Part shown: piece by piece, positions 8,097 to 16,760 of the stretch | Layout: every line of letters begins with the position of its first letter | Numbering within the stretch: the first letter of the stretch is position 1 | DNA from: an uncultured Mycoplasmatota bacterium | GTDB lineage: Bacteria; Bacillota_I; Bacilli_A; RF39; UBA660 | NCBI GenBank assembly: GCA_900549285.1 | Contig: URNW01000008.1 | Location: 1 to 50,126, forward strand | Reading direction: 5' to 3' | Length of the DNA: 50,126 nt | Made by a program: the position numbers and the translations under genes | The notes under the pieces: model-generated | Told to the model about the DNA's origin: nothing | The model's database searches: none | Seen by the model: the letters and a program-made list of their open reading frames with translations, nothing else

Positions 8097-8492
8097 ATGG
8101 TTCAAGATAAAATAGCAGATATGCTTACAAGAATTCGTAATGCAAATCAAATGAAATACGAGACTGTAGAAGTAATCGGGACTAAAATGACTTTAGGTAT
8201 AGCAGAAATTCTTAAAAGAGAAGGTTATATTGCTGATTATGTTTATGAAAAAAATATTACTGGTGATAAACTTACTTTAACTTTAAAATATGGAGATAGA
8301 AAAGAAAGAGTTATTACTGGTCTTAAAAGAATTAGTAAATCTGGTTTAAGAGTATATGCTAAAGCTCAAGAAATTCCTCGTGTTCTTAATGGTCTTGGAA
8401 TAGCAATTATTTCTACTTCAAAAGGTTTAATGACTGATAAAGAAGCTAGAAATGCAGGGTTAGGAGGCGAAGTACTTGCCTATATTTGGTAA
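8097..8492 (+). CDS. rpsH: 30S ribosomal protein S8
   Basis: S8, a central-domain 16S rRNA binding protein and in E. coli the repressor of the spc operon. ATG 8097 (MVQDKIADMLTRIRNANQMK) follows AAAGGAGGA; the upstream in-frame ATG at 8073 lies inside rpsZ and is rejected. Product 131 aa. The C-terminal STSKGLMTDKEARNAGLGGE is diagnostic. Confidence 0.98.
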   Translation: MVQDKIADMLTRIRNANQMKYETVEVIGTKMTLGIAEILKREGYIADYVYEKNITGDKLTLTLKYGDRKERVITGLKRISKSGLRVYAKAQEIPRVLNGLGIAIISTSKGLMTDKEARNAGLGGEVLAYIW

Positions 8493-8501
8493 GGAAATAT
8501 T

Positions 8502-9041
8502 ATGAGTAGAATTGGTAATAGAAAACTTGTGCTTCCAACAGGTGTAACTGCTAACTTAGAAGGAAATACTCTAATTATTAAAGGTGCTAAAGGATCTTTA
8601 GATTTAAGTATTCATAAGTTAGTAAGTGTTGAAGTTAATGATACTGAAATTATTACAAAAGCTAAAGATAATAGTAAAGAAGCTAATATTAATGTTGGTA
8701 CTATGAATTCTTTAATTGCTAATATGATTGAAGGAGTTAGTACTGGCTTTAGTAAAGGCTTAGAAGCAGTTGGTGTTGGATATCGTTTCCAAGTAAATGG
8801 TAATAAAATTAATATTTCTGCTGGGTTCTCTCATCCTGTTGTTGTGGATGTTCCTAGTGAATTAAAAGTAGAACAAGTAAGTAATACAGAAATTACAATT
8901 AGTGGAATTGATAAACAAAAAGTATCTGAATTTGCGGCTAATATTCGTAAAATAAGAAAACCAGAGCCTTATAAAGGTAAAGGTATTCGTTATAAAGGTG
9001 AATATGTACGTCGTAAAGAAGGTAAAAAGGCTGCTAAATAA
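8502..9041 (+). CDS. rplF: 50S ribosomal protein L6
   Basis: L6, two tandem alpha/beta domains near the sarcin-ricin loop. Begins MSRIGNRKLVLPTGV; the second-domain signature KIRKPEPYKGKGIRYKGEYV sits at the C-terminus. Length 179 aa is normal. The SD is weak (AAGGAAAT), and the short 9-base gap to rpsH suggests coupling. Confidence 0.98.
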   Translation: MSRIGNRKLVLPTGVTANLEGNTLIIKGAKGSLDLSIHKLVSVEVNDTEIITKAKDNSKEANINVGTMNSLIANMIEGVSTGFSKGLEAVGVGYRFQVNGNKINISAGFSHPVVVDVPSELKVEQVSNTEITISGIDKQKVSEFAANIRKIRKPEPYKGKGIRYKGEYVRRKEGKKAAK

Positions 9042-9061
9042 GGTTAGAAAGGTCGGAAATT

Positions 9062-9418
9062 ATGATTAAGAAAGAAAATAAGAACGTAGCTCGTTTAAGA
9101 AGACATGAGAGAGTACGTAAATCTATTCATGGTACTAAAGAAGTTCCTAGATTAAACGTTTTTCGTTCAAATAATGGAATTTATGTTCAAGTAATTGATG
9201 ATGATACTTCTACTACCTTAGTTAGTTCATCAACTGCTGAACTTAAAATTAAAAATGGTGGTAATATCGAAGCAGCTCGTGCTGTAGGTGAAGATATTGC
9301 TAAAAAATGTTTAGAAAAGAAAATTAAAACTGTTGTTTTTGATAGAGGTGGATATCTTTATCATGGACGTGTAGCTGCTTTAGCTTTAGCTGCACGTGAA
9401 AACGGTCTCAAATTCTAG
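9062..9418 (+). CDS. rplR: 50S ribosomal protein L18
   Basis: L18 binds 5S rRNA with L5. It has the basic N-terminus (ARLRRHERVRKSIHGTKEVP), the core PRLNVFRSNNGIYVQVIDD and the C-terminal VVFDRGGYLYHGRVAALALA. Length 118 aa is typical. SD AGAAAGGT precedes. Confidence 0.97.
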   Translation: MIKKENKNVARLRRHERVRKSIHGTKEVPRLNVFRSNNGIYVQVIDDDTSTTLVSSSTAELKIKNGGNIEAARAVGEDIAKKCLEKKIKTVVFDRGGYLYHGRVAALALAARENGLKF

Positions 9419-9432
9419 AGTGGAGGACGAAT

Positions 9433-9933
9433 ATGCCAAAGAAAATGGATAATAAGAAAAATTTATTAGAAGAAAAAGTTATCTCTATTGGTAGAGTAAC
9501 AAAAGTTACTAAAGGTGGTAGACACTTTAGATTCTCAGCAACTGTTGTAGTTGGTAATCGTAGAGGACTAGTTGGAATTGGTACAGGAAAAGCTAATGAA
9601 GTACCTGAGGCTATTAAAAAAGCATTACAAGCAGCTAATAAAAATGTCGTTAAGGTATCTTTAATTGATAATAGAACAATTCCTCATGAAGCAACTTGTA
9701 AAGTTGGTAGAGCAGTAGTTATGGTTAAACCTGCTATAGAAGGTACGGGAATCATTGCTGGTGGTGCTGCTCGTGCGGTATTAGAGCTTGCAGGAGTAAA
9801 AGATATTGTTTCTAAATCTCTTGGATCTAATACAAAAATAAATGTCGCTAAAGCAACACTAGAAGCTTTAAAATCACAAAAGAGTCCTGCAAAAATTGCA
9901 GCTTTACGTGGTAAGAAAGTGGAGGAGTTATAA
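9433..9933 (+). CDS. rpsE: 30S ribosomal protein S5
   Basis: S5 at the mRNA entry, a ram/spectinomycin-related protein. It has the double-stranded RNA-binding fold with VVGNRRGLVGIGTGKANEVP and the C-terminal GIIAGGAARAVLELAGVKDI. Length 166 aa is usual. The stop at 9931-9933 is followed directly by rplO; rpmD (L30), which normally lies here, is absent. Confidence 0.98.
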   Translation: MPKKMDNKKNLLEEKVISIGRVTKVTKGGRHFRFSATVVVGNRRGLVGIGTGKANEVPEAIKKALQAANKNVVKVSLIDNRTIPHEATCKVGRAVVMVKPAIEGTGIIAGGAARAVLELAGVKDIVSKSLGSNTKINVAKATLEALKSQKSPAKIAALRGKKVEEL

Positions 9934-9934
9934 T

Positions 9935-10378
9935 ATGAAGTTAGAATCATTACCAAGATCAAACGAAACAAAAGCACGTAAAAGAGTTGGACGTGGCCCT
10001 GGTTCTGGAATGGGTAAGACTTCTACTCGTGGTCAGAAAGGTCAAAAATCTAGAAGTGGAGCAAGTATTAGTGCTTGGTTCCAAGGTGGTCAAACTCCTA
10101 TTTATAGAAGAATACCTAAAAGAGGATTCAATAATGCTCGTTTCGAGACAAAATTTGCAACCATTAATCTAAATGATCTTGAACGTTTCTTTAATGATGG
10201 AGATGTTGTAACTCCTGAAATTTTGAAAGAAAGAGGAATTATTAAAAAGCAACTTAACGGTGTTAAAGTTTTAGCTAATGGTGAATTGACTAAAAAATTA
10301 ACAGTTAAAGCTCAAAGATTCTCATCTGCCTCTGTTACTAAAATCGAAAATGCTGGCGGTAAAGCTGAGGTGATTTAG
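9935..10378 (+). CDS. rplO: 50S ribosomal protein L15
   Basis: L15, a late assembly protein. ATG 9935 (MKLESLPRSNETKARKRVGR) is one base after the rpsE stop and is served by GGAGGAG inside rpsE; an upstream in-frame TTG at 9896 is rejected. Product 147 aa, with GPGSGMGKTSTRGQKGQKSR and GGQTPIYRRIPKRGF. The stop TAG is immediately followed by the secY ATG. Confidence 0.97.
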   Translation: MKLESLPRSNETKARKRVGRGPGSGMGKTSTRGQKGQKSRSGASISAWFQGGQTPIYRRIPKRGFNNARFETKFATINLNDLERFFNDGDVVTPEILKERGIIKKQLNGVKVLANGELTKKLTVKAQRFSSASVTKIENAGGKAEVI

Positions 10379-11641
10379 ATGTTTAAAGGGATTACCAAAA
10401 TATTTAGTAAAGGAAATAAAGATTTAAGAAAAAGAATTTATTTTACTCTTTTTTGCTTAGGATTCTTTGCTTTAGGAATTAATATTACCATTCCTTGGGC
10501 TAATACGATTTATGAAGAATTAGGGTTTTTAGAAATATTCAATTTAATGAGTGGTGGTGGACTTCAAAGCTTTTCTATTTTTGGATTAGGTGTTAGTCCA
10601 TATATTACAGCAAGTATTATTACACAACTTTTACAAATGGATATTATCCCTTATTTTAAAGAGTTAAAAGAACAAGGATATGTTGGTCGACAAAAGATCA
10701 ATAAAATTACTAGATATTTGGGTATTATCATTGCCTTTATACAAGCATATGCTATTAGTGTATTTTATTTAGGTACAAATGATGCTATGGTTATGCTTAA
10801 AACAAGTTTAGTAATGACTGCTGGTACAGCATTCTTACTATGGATGGGTGATCAAATTACACAAAAAGGTATTGGAAACGGTCAATCTTTACTTATTATG
10901 GCAGGTATTTTAATAAGTATGCCTAATGTATTTACCAATGTTTATAATACTTTTATTCATGGTAATATGGAGATTGGACTTGGTGTTACTTTATTTGTTT
11001 TGTATATCATCTGTTATATTTTAATTATTGTGGGTATTATTTGGGTTCAACTTGCAGAAAGAAGAATTCCTATTCAATACTCTAATCGAACGACTAGTGC
11101 TTATGGGGCACAGCAATCTTTCCTACCTATTAAACTTAATAGTGCAGGTGTTATCCCCGTTATATTTGCATCAGTCCTAACAACAATACCAGGAACAATT
11201 GTTGCTTTAACGAAAAATGATGCAGCGATTAATTTTGTTAATAATTATATTGCTAATACATCTCCTACTGGTTTTTTACTATATATTATTTTGATTTTTG
11301 CTTTTTCTTATTTTTATACTTTTTTAAGTATGAATCCTGAAGAGATGAGTAAAAATTTGAATAAAAATGGTGGATATATTCCAGGAGTAAGACCAGGAGC
11401 TGATACAAGTGGATATATTAGTAAGACTTTATCTAGAGTTACTTTAGTTGGATCTGTTTTCCTTGTAATTTTAGCAGGTCTTCCAATTTTGATTTCTAGT
11501 TTTACCAGTTTACCTTCTAGTGTAAGTTTAGGTGGAACAGGTATTTTGATTGTTGTTGGTGTTGTTATTGAAACATATAAACAAATTGAATCTAGTTTAA
11601 CAGCTAGAAGTTATGCTGAACGTAAGAGGAGACTTAGATAA
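10379..11641 (+). CDS. secY: Protein translocase subunit SecY
   Basis: SecY, the channel of the Sec translocon in the cytoplasmic membrane. 420 aa with ten predicted hydrophobic segments; conserved plug/lateral-gate region GLGVSPYITASIITQLLQMD, ITQKGIGNGQSLLIMAG, and the cytoplasmic loop with RIPIQYSNRT. It begins directly after the rplO stop and overlaps adk by one base, as in the usual spc order. secE and secG are not in the window. Confidence 0.98.
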   Translation: MFKGITKIFSKGNKDLRKRIYFTLFCLGFFALGINITIPWANTIYEELGFLEIFNLMSGGGLQSFSIFGLGVSPYITASIITQLLQMDIIPYFKELKEQGYVGRQKINKITRYLGIIIAFIQAYAISVFYLGTNDAMVMLKTSLVMTAGTAFLLWMGDQITQKGIGNGQSLLIMAGILISMPNVFTNVYNTFIHGNMEIGLGVTLFVLYIICYILIIVGIIWVQLAERRIPIQYSNRTTSAYGAQQSFLPIKLNSAGVIPVIFASVLTTIPGTIVALTKNDAAINFVNNYIANTSPTGFLLYIILIFAFSYFYTFLSMNPEEMSKNLNKNGGYIPGVRPGADTSGYISKTLSRVTLVGSVFLVILAGLPILISSFTSLPSSVSLGGTGILIVVGVVIETYKQIESSLTARSYAERKRRLR

Positions 11642-12294
11642 TGAAGAATATTATCTTTATTGCTCCTCCTGCTGCAGGCAAGGGAACTATTAGTGATTTT
11701 TTGGTAAAAAATTATGATTATGTTCATATTTCTACTGGTGATTTGCTTCGTGATGAAATTGCTAGTGGTAGTTTATTTGGACAAAAGATTGAAAAAATTA
11801 TTCAAAGTGGTTCTTTAGTTGATGATGAGGAAGTGATTCAACTTGTTAAGAATAAATTTGAAAAATTAGATTCTCATCCTTTTATTTTAGATGGATTTCC
11901 AAGAACACTTCATCAAGCTCAAGAGTTAGCTCTAATGTTTGAAGAACAACATATTTTTAATTATATGGTCGTTTATTTAAAAGTGGATTTGGATACCATT
12001 TTAAAAAGAGTAGTGGGAAGAATTATTTGTCCAAAGTGTAAGAAAACTTATAATTTATATAATGAAAAATTAAAACCAATTCATGATAACATTTGTGATC
12101 AGTGTGGTACTACTCTTATTAAAAGAGATGATGATAATGAAATTACTTTTAAAGTACGTTATGAATCTTTTATGAATGAGACCAAACCGATTTTAGATTA
12201 TTATATGCAAAAGGGATTATTTAAAGAAGTAGATGCAACACTTCCATTAGATGTTATTTATGAGACTATTTTAAATGAGGCGAAAAATGATTAG
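11641..12294 (+). CDS. adk: Adenylate kinase, zinc-lid type
   Basis: Interconverts ATP + AMP and 2 ADP in the cytoplasm. The lid carries four cysteines (CPKC and CDQC, about residues 127-152), the Gram-positive structural zinc site. STGDLLRDEI and FILDGFPRT are the AMP-binding motifs. The P-loop is APPAAGKGT (residues 8-16), where the family has GPPGAGKGT, so two glycines are replaced by alanine. 217 aa is normal. One-base overlap with secY; overlaps map by 8 bases. Confidence 0.96.
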   Translation: MKNIIFIAPPAAGKGTISDFLVKNYDYVHISTGDLLRDEIASGSLFGQKIEKIIQSGSLVDDEEVIQLVKNKFEKLDSHPFILDGFPRTLHQAQELALMFEEQHIFNYMVVYLKVDLDTILKRVVGRIICPKCKKTYNLYNEKLKPIHDNICDQCGTTLIKRDDDNEITFKVRYESFMNETKPILDYYMQKGLFKEVDATLPLDVIYETILNEAKND

Positions 12295-13054
12295 TATTAA
12301 GAGTGATCGAGAAATTAAGTTGATGAGAGAAGCTGGGAAACTTAACTATTTAACTCATGAAGAAATAAAAAAACATATTAAAGTTGGTGTTAAGACAAAA
12401 GAGTTGGATAAAATTGCTTATCTATTTATTACTCGTCATCATGCTAAACCATCTTTCTTGAATTATGAAGGATATCCTGCTAGTATTTGTGTTTCAATTA
12501 ATGATGAAGTTGTTCACGGAATACCAGGAGAAAGAAGAATTAAAGATGGAGATGTTGTATCTATTGATGTTGGTGTAGAAATATATGGATATCATAGTGA
12601 TGCTGCTAGAACGTATGTTGTTGGTGAAGCGAAGAAGGAAGTTCGAGATTTAGTTAAAAATACGGAACTTGCATTAAACGCTGGCTTGCAAAAAATTCAT
12701 GAAGGTGCTAAAATAGGAGATATTGGAGCGGCTATTGAAGCTTATGCTCACAGTCATGGACTTAGCGTTGTTGAAGAACTTGTTGGTCATGGGGTAGGTA
12801 CTAATATTCATGAAGATCCAGATGTTCCTAATTATGGACAAGCGGGAACGGGTGTTACTCTTCGTGCGGGTATGGTACTTGCGGTAGAACCAATGCTTAA
12901 TCTTGGAGAACGTTATGTTTATCTTCATGATGATGATTGGACAATTTCAACTGATGATGGATTGCCAAGTGCTCATTTTGAACATACAGTTGTAGTAACA
13001 AAGGATGGATATAAAATTTTAACAGGAGAGCCTATAAATGAAGAAAAATTTTAA
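12287..13054 (+). CDS. map: Methionine aminopeptidase, type I
   Basis: Removes the initiator Met from new proteins. Start 12287 (MISIKSDREIKLMREAGKL) is chosen because GAGG (12277-12280) is 6 bases upstream; the in-frame ATG at 12275 lies before it. The five metal ligands are visible: two Asp in SIDVGVEIYGYHSDAARTY, His in LVGHGVG, Glu in AVEPML and Glu in HFEHTVVV. 255 aa is normal. It overlaps adk by 8 bases and infA by 17 bases. Confidence 0.98.
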   Translation: MISIKSDREIKLMREAGKLNYLTHEEIKKHIKVGVKTKELDKIAYLFITRHHAKPSFLNYEGYPASICVSINDEVVHGIPGERRIKDGDVVSIDVGVEIYGYHSDAARTYVVGEAKKEVRDLVKNTELALNAGLQKIHEGAKIGDIGAAIEAYAHSHGLSVVEELVGHGVGTNIHEDPDVPNYGQAGTGVTLRAGMVLAVEPMLNLGERYVYLHDDDWTISTDDGLPSAHFEHTVVVTKDGYKILTGEPINEEKF

Positions 13055-13289
13055 GAATGATGTTAGAGAGAAAACAAAAGAAGAAAAAATAGAAGTTGAA
13101 GGTAAAGTAATTGAAGTCCTTAAAGGAAGCGATTATTTAGTTGAACTTCAAAATGGATTTGCTGTAAAAGCCTACGTTTCTGGTAAAATGCGAGTAAATA
13201 TGATTCGTATTCTACCAGGTGATACGGTAACTATTGAACTCTCGCCTTATGATTTAACACGTGGGCGTATAACATGGAATAAAAGATAA
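13038..13289 (+). CDS. infA: Translation initiation factor IF-1
   Basis: IF-1 occupies the A site during initiation. The OB-fold core is clear (IEVEGKVIEVLKGSDYLVEL ... GRITWNKR). At 83 aa it is about 11 residues longer than usual at the N-terminus (a Lys-rich MKKNFKNDVREKTKEEK); the start is supported by AGGAGAG within map. A shorter start is not available as ATG. Overlaps map by 17 bases. Confidence 0.96.
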   Translation: MKKNFKNDVREKTKEEKIEVEGKVIEVLKGSDYLVELQNGFAVKAYVSGKMRVNMIRILPGDTVTIELSPYDLTRGRITWNKR

Positions 13290-13302
13290 TGGAGGTATTA
13301 TA

Positions 13303-13416
13303 ATGAAAGTTAGACCATCAGTAAAGAAGATTTGTAAAAAGTGCAAAATTATTAGAAGAAAAGGAAAAGTTATGGTTATTTGTGAAAATCCAAAACACAA
13401 ACAAACCCAAGGTTAA
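13303..13416 (+). CDS. rpmJ: 50S ribosomal protein L36, zinc type
   Basis: A 37-aa gene. It starts MKVRPSVKKICKKCK after TGGAGGT and ends KHKQTQG with TAA. The zinc ribbon of the C+ form is intact: Cys11, Cys14, Cys27 and His32 (ICKKC ... VICENPKH). Order infA-rpmJ-rpsM is standard. L36 is the smallest large-subunit protein, near the GTPase-associated region. Confidence 0.97.
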   Translation: MKVRPSVKKICKKCKIIRRKGKVMVICENPKHKQTQG

Positions 13417-13428
13417 TAAGGAGGAAAT

Positions 13429-13803
13429 ATGGCACGTATTAAAAATATTGAATTACCTAGCGAAAAGCAAATTTGGATTGGCTTAACTGCTATTTATGGT
13501 ATAGGTAAGAGCTTAGGTAAAACTATTTGTTTAAATGCAGACGTTAATCCTGAGACAAAAGTTAAGGATTTAACAGATGATGAAATTACTCGTTTACGTA
13601 AAGAAGTAGATAATCATGTAGTTGAAGGTGATCTACGTCGTAATGTTCAAATGAGTATTAAAAATAAAATGGAAATTAATTGCTACCAAGGGATTAGACA
13701 TAAAAAAGGTCTTCCAGTAAGAGGACAAAGAACTAACCGTAATGCTCATACTCGTAAGGGTAGAGGTAAAGTAGTAGCTAACAAGAAAAAAGCAGGAAAG
13801 TAG
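13429..13803 (+). CDS. rpsM: 30S ribosomal protein S13
   Basis: S13 of the 30S head forms intersubunit bridges and touches P-site tRNA with its C-terminal tail. Begins MARIKNIELPSEKQIWIGLT; contains the helix-turn YGIGKSLGK and the basic tail RGQRTNRNAHTRKGRGK. Length 124 aa is typical. SD AAGGAGGA. Confidence 0.98.
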   Translation: MARIKNIELPSEKQIWIGLTAIYGIGKSLGKTICLNADVNPETKVKDLTDDEITRLRKEVDNHVVEGDLRRNVQMSIKNKMEINCYQGIRHKKGLPVRGQRTNRNAHTRKGRGKVVANKKKAGK

Positions 13804-13815
13804 GAGGGTAGTATA

Positions 13816-14199
13816 ATGGCATATAATAGAAGAAAAAGAAAAGTTAAGAAGAATATTCCAGAAGCTGTAGCTCATATTCATTCTACTTATAATAATACAA
13901 TTGTTACTATTACAGAAAAGGATGGTAGTGTTATAGCTTGGGCATCAAGTGGTACTATTGGATATAAAGGAAGTAAGAAAAAGACTCCTTTTGCAGCAGG
14001 TATTGCCGCTGATGCAGCAGCTAAGGCAGCTATGGAGCAAGGTGTTAAAAAAGTTGATGTTGTAGTTAAAGGTTTAGGTAGTGGTAGAGAAACAGCTATT
14101 CGTTCATTACAAGCTGCTGGACTTGAGATTACTTCAATTACAGATGAGACTCCAGTTCCACATAATGGTTGTCGTCCACCAAAACGTCCAAGAAATTAA
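13816..14199 (+). CDS. rpsK: 30S ribosomal protein S11
   Basis: S11 of the platform contacts mRNA at the E site. Family segments AHIHSTYNNTIVTITEKDG, GSKKKTPFAAGIAADAAAKA and PVPHNGCRPPKRPRN are present. Length 127 aa is normal. SD TAGGAGGG lies at the rpsM stop; rpoA follows after 24 bases. Confidence 0.98.
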   Translation: MAYNRRKRKVKKNIPEAVAHIHSTYNNTIVTITEKDGSVIAWASSGTIGYKGSKKKTPFAAGIAADAAAKAAMEQGVKKVDVVVKGLGSGRETAIRSLQAAGLEITSITDETPVPHNGCRPPKRPRN

Positions 14200-14223
14200 T
14201 GATGTAAAGAAAGGGTAGAAGAT

Positions 14224-15168
14224 ATGATTAGTTTTGAAAAACCAGAATATAAAATTAGTGAATATCAAGAAAGTAATCACTATGGAAAATTTGAATTAGA
14301 ACCCCTTGAAAGAGGTTTTGGAACAACTATTGGAAATGCTTTAAGAAGAGTAATGCTATCAAGCTTACCTGGAAGTGCAATTACTTCTGTAAAAATTGAA
14401 GGTGTACTTCATGAATTTCAAAAGATTGATGGTATTGTTGAAGATGTAACTAGTATTGTTTTAGCTCTTAAAAACGTAGTTGTGAAGAATCATACGGAGG
14501 AAGTTAAGACTTTAAGATTATTTAAAGATACTGAAGGTCCTGTTACTGCTGGTGATTTTGAGAAAAATGCTGATGTTGAAATTATTAATCCTGAATTAGT
14601 TATTTGTAACTTAGTTGAGGGTGGTAAAATTGACATGGAAGTTACAATTTCTAATGGTACAGGTTATGTTGATGCAAAAGAAAATAAAAAATTATTTGCA
14701 GAAAATAAAGTGGGAGTTATAGCTATTGATTCTAATTATTCTCCTATTGAACTTGTTAAATATGAAGTAGAATCTACTCGTGTTGGACAAAATGAAAATT
14801 ATGATAAATTAACAATGGAAATTAATACAGATGGTTCTATGATGCCTGAGGAAGCTATGGCACTTGCTGCTAGAATTTTAATTGAACACTTTAATATCGT
14901 TGCAGATTTAAATAGTATTAGTGATGTTACTGGTTTAATGCAAGAGAAGAAAGTGGATACAATTACTAAAACTTTGGAAACTCCAATTGAAGAGATTGAA
15001 TTCTCTGTTAGAGCGTATAATTGTCTTAAAAGAGCTGGTATTCATACAGTTCAAGATCTTATTTCTAAAAGAGAAGTGGAAGTTACAAAAATACGTAATT
15101 TAGGTAAGAAATCTCTTAAAGAAGTTTTAGATAAAGTAGCAGAAATGGGACTTAAATTTAGAGATTAA
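14224..15168 (+). CDS. rpoA: RNA polymerase alpha subunit
   Basis: Alpha subunit, the assembly platform of RNA polymerase. N-terminal domain with RGFGTTIGNALRRVMLSSLP (dimerisation) and the C-terminal domain from about residue 245 (IEEIEFSVRAYNCLKRAGIH ... KIRNLGKKSLKEV), which contacts UP elements and activators. 314 aa is standard. Standard position between rpsK and rplQ. Confidence 0.99.
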   Translation: MISFEKPEYKISEYQESNHYGKFELEPLERGFGTTIGNALRRVMLSSLPGSAITSVKIEGVLHEFQKIDGIVEDVTSIVLALKNVVVKNHTEEVKTLRLFKDTEGPVTAGDFEKNADVEIINPELVICNLVEGGKIDMEVTISNGTGYVDAKENKKLFAENKVGVIAIDSNYSPIELVKYEVESTRVGQNENYDKLTMEINTDGSMMPEEAMALAARILIEHFNIVADLNSISDVTGLMQEKKVDTITKTLETPIEEIEFSVRAYNCLKRAGIHTVQDLISKREVEVTKIRNLGKKSLKEVLDKVAEMGLKFRD

Positions 15169-15182
15169 GGAGGACTTAGGAT

Positions 15183-15524
15183 ATGCAATATAGAAAATTA
15201 AGTAGAGAATCTAGACATAGAAGAAGTATCCTTGCTAATATTACACGTGATTGTTTAATGAATGAATATGTTGTTACTACTGAAGCTCGTGCTAAAGAAG
15301 TTAGAAAATTTGTTGATAAGATGATTACTTATGGTAAGAAAGGTACTTTAGTTAGTAGAAGAAAAGCTTTAGCTTATCTTTATAATGATAGTGAAGTTGT
15401 TAATAAGGTATTTAATGAACTTGCTAAGCGTTATGAAACTAGAAATGGCGGTTATACAAGAATTATTAAACTTAATGAGCGTCATGGTGATGATGCATTA
15501 CAAGTTAGACTTGAACTTGTTTAA
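15183..15524 (+). CDS. rplQ: 50S ribosomal protein L17
   Basis: L17, short Gram-positive form of 113 aa. Begins MQYRKLSRESRHRRSILANI and ends with HGDDALQVRLELV. It is the last gene of the operon: a perfect 14-bp terminator hairpin follows within 20 bases. SD AGGAGGA. Confidence 0.97.
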   Translation: MQYRKLSRESRHRRSILANITRDCLMNEYVVTTEARAKEVRKFVDKMITYGKKGTLVSRRKALAYLYNDSEVVNKVFNELAKRYETRNGGYTRIIKLNERHGDDALQVRLELV

Positions 15525-15529
15525 TACTA

Positions 15530-15564
15530 AAAGAAACTCAAGAGTTATTATCTTGAGTTTCTTT
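15530..15564. terminator. Bidirectional terminator after rplQ
   Basis: AAAGAAACTCAAGA (15530-15543) and TCTTGAGTTTCTTT (15551-15564) form a perfect 14-bp stem with a 7-base loop, flanked by T-rich runs on both strands. It ends rplQ transcripts and also covers the last codons and stop of the convergent carboxypeptidase gene. Confidence 0.9.
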
Positions 15565-16662
15565 CATATATAAATCATAATATTCATCATATGTTAAGCC
15601 TGTAGAATGTACTTTAGTGGCTAATTCAACGCCTAAATATCTTAAATGCCAAGGTTCTTCCATGAATTGAGTGATGTGTTGTTTTCCTTTTGGGTATCTA
15701 ACAATAAAACCATATTTGTAAGAATTATTAAGCATCCATTCATAGTGTTCTGGGGTTAGATTATCTGATAATGTATTACTTCTTACATCTACAGCTAATC
15801 CTAATTGATGTTCAGAAAATCCTGGTCTAGCAGAATAAGTATCTGCTTTTTGTTCGCCATCACGATTCTTGTAGTTATTGTATAATTTTTTTTGCGTTTC
15901 ATAAGAACGATATGGACTAAATGGATAGAATATTACTCCTTCTAGTAAGGCAGCATCTGAAAGATTTTCAAAAGCATCAGCGGCTTCTTTTCGTAAATAA
16001 TAATTGCTATTATAAGATAATGGAACTAAATCACTTGGTTCATAATCATCTGGTAATTTATGATATTTGTTTACAAGAATTGTTAGATCATTTTCGGCTT
16101 CTTCTTTTGTATATTCTGTGTAGATAGAATATCCTTCTTGATCTAATCCTATATTTACATAGGTAACAATTGTTTTTAAATCATATTCTGTATTTTGTTT
16201 TTGATAATTTACATATCTTTCTAAGTTATTTTGATCAAAGTTATGGATATCTTTAAATGCTAGAATATCTATATAATTCATGTTTAATAATATATCTATA
16301 TCTTCCATATTTTGGATTATATAGTTTATTTCTTCACTATTGTAGTTTTTTTCTAATAATTTATTTATCTTTGTACTAAAATTAGGGATATCTTGATATG
16401 TTATTTTATAATAATCATTTAAATACTCTTTTTTTATATTATTATCTTCTAATAGTACTTCTATTGTTTTAGAATACTCTTTATTATTAATTTCTTCATA
16501 AAGATTCTTATCTTTCATAACACTTATAGCCTCTTTACTATACTGGTTATTTACTACCGTTTCATTTTTGGGTTCTAGTAATTTAAAAATAGTAATTATT
16601 ATTGTAGTTATAATTAAAATAATTAAGAGAATTATTAGACATATTTTTAATTTTTTATTCAT
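15538..16662 (-). CDS. Membrane-anchored D,D-carboxypeptidase, VanY type (peptidase M15B)
   Basis: Probably trims the terminal D-Ala from peptidoglycan stem peptides outside the membrane. One N-terminal hydrophobic segment (about residues 7-31) acts as anchor. The M15B zinc domain is C-terminal: SARPGFSEHQLGLAVDV supplies the first His and Asp, and EPWHLRYLG the catalytic Glu and second His. The ~200 residues between anchor and domain are of unknown fold. SD GGAGAT precedes the start. Not evidence of vancomycin resistance by itself; housekeeping homologues are common. Confidence 0.9.
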   Translation of the reverse strand: MNKKLKICLIILLIILIITTIIITIFKLLEPKNETVVNNQYSKEAISVMKDKNLYEEINNKEYSKTIEVLLEDNNIKKEYLNDYYKITYQDIPNFSTKINKLLEKNYNSEEINYIIQNMEDIDILLNMNYIDILAFKDIHNFDQNNLERYVNYQKQNTEYDLKTIVTYVNIGLDQEGYSIYTEYTKEEAENDLTILVNKYHKLPDDYEPSDLVPLSYNSNYYLRKEAADAFENLSDAALLEGVIFYPFSPYRSYETQKKLYNNYKNRDGEQKADTYSARPGFSEHQLGLAVDVRSNTLSDNLTPEHYEWMLNNSYKYGFIVRYPKGKQHITQFMEEPWHLRYLGVELATKVHSTGLTYDEYYDLYMKETQDNNS

Positions 16663-16684
16663 ATTTTATCTCCTATCTAATTAT

Positions 16685-16693
16685 ATTATATCA
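16685..16693 (-). promoter_or_regulatory. Extended -10 promoter of the carboxypeptidase gene
   Basis: On the minus strand TATAAT (16690-16685) is preceded by TGA, an extended -10 box. The -35 region is poor. Transcription would start near 16678, just upstream of the start codon at 16662. Confidence 0.5.
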
Positions 16694-16735
16694 TGTCTTA
16701 GTTTATTAAATTAATATATCTTTTTTATTTTACGT

Positions 16736-16760
16736 AAAAAAAACAGGTTTATATTCCTGC
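16736..16760 (-). terminator. Weak terminator of the HAAS-domain gene
   Basis: On the minus strand GCAGG, an 8-base loop and CCTGT are followed by eight T. The stem is only 4-5 bp and includes the stop codon of the gene, so efficiency may be low. Confidence 0.5.

Noticed and set aside
15538..16662. Vancomycin-resistance gene
   Set aside because: The product is VanY-like, but no vanHAX, vanRS or similar genes are present; M15B carboxypeptidases are common housekeeping enzymes.
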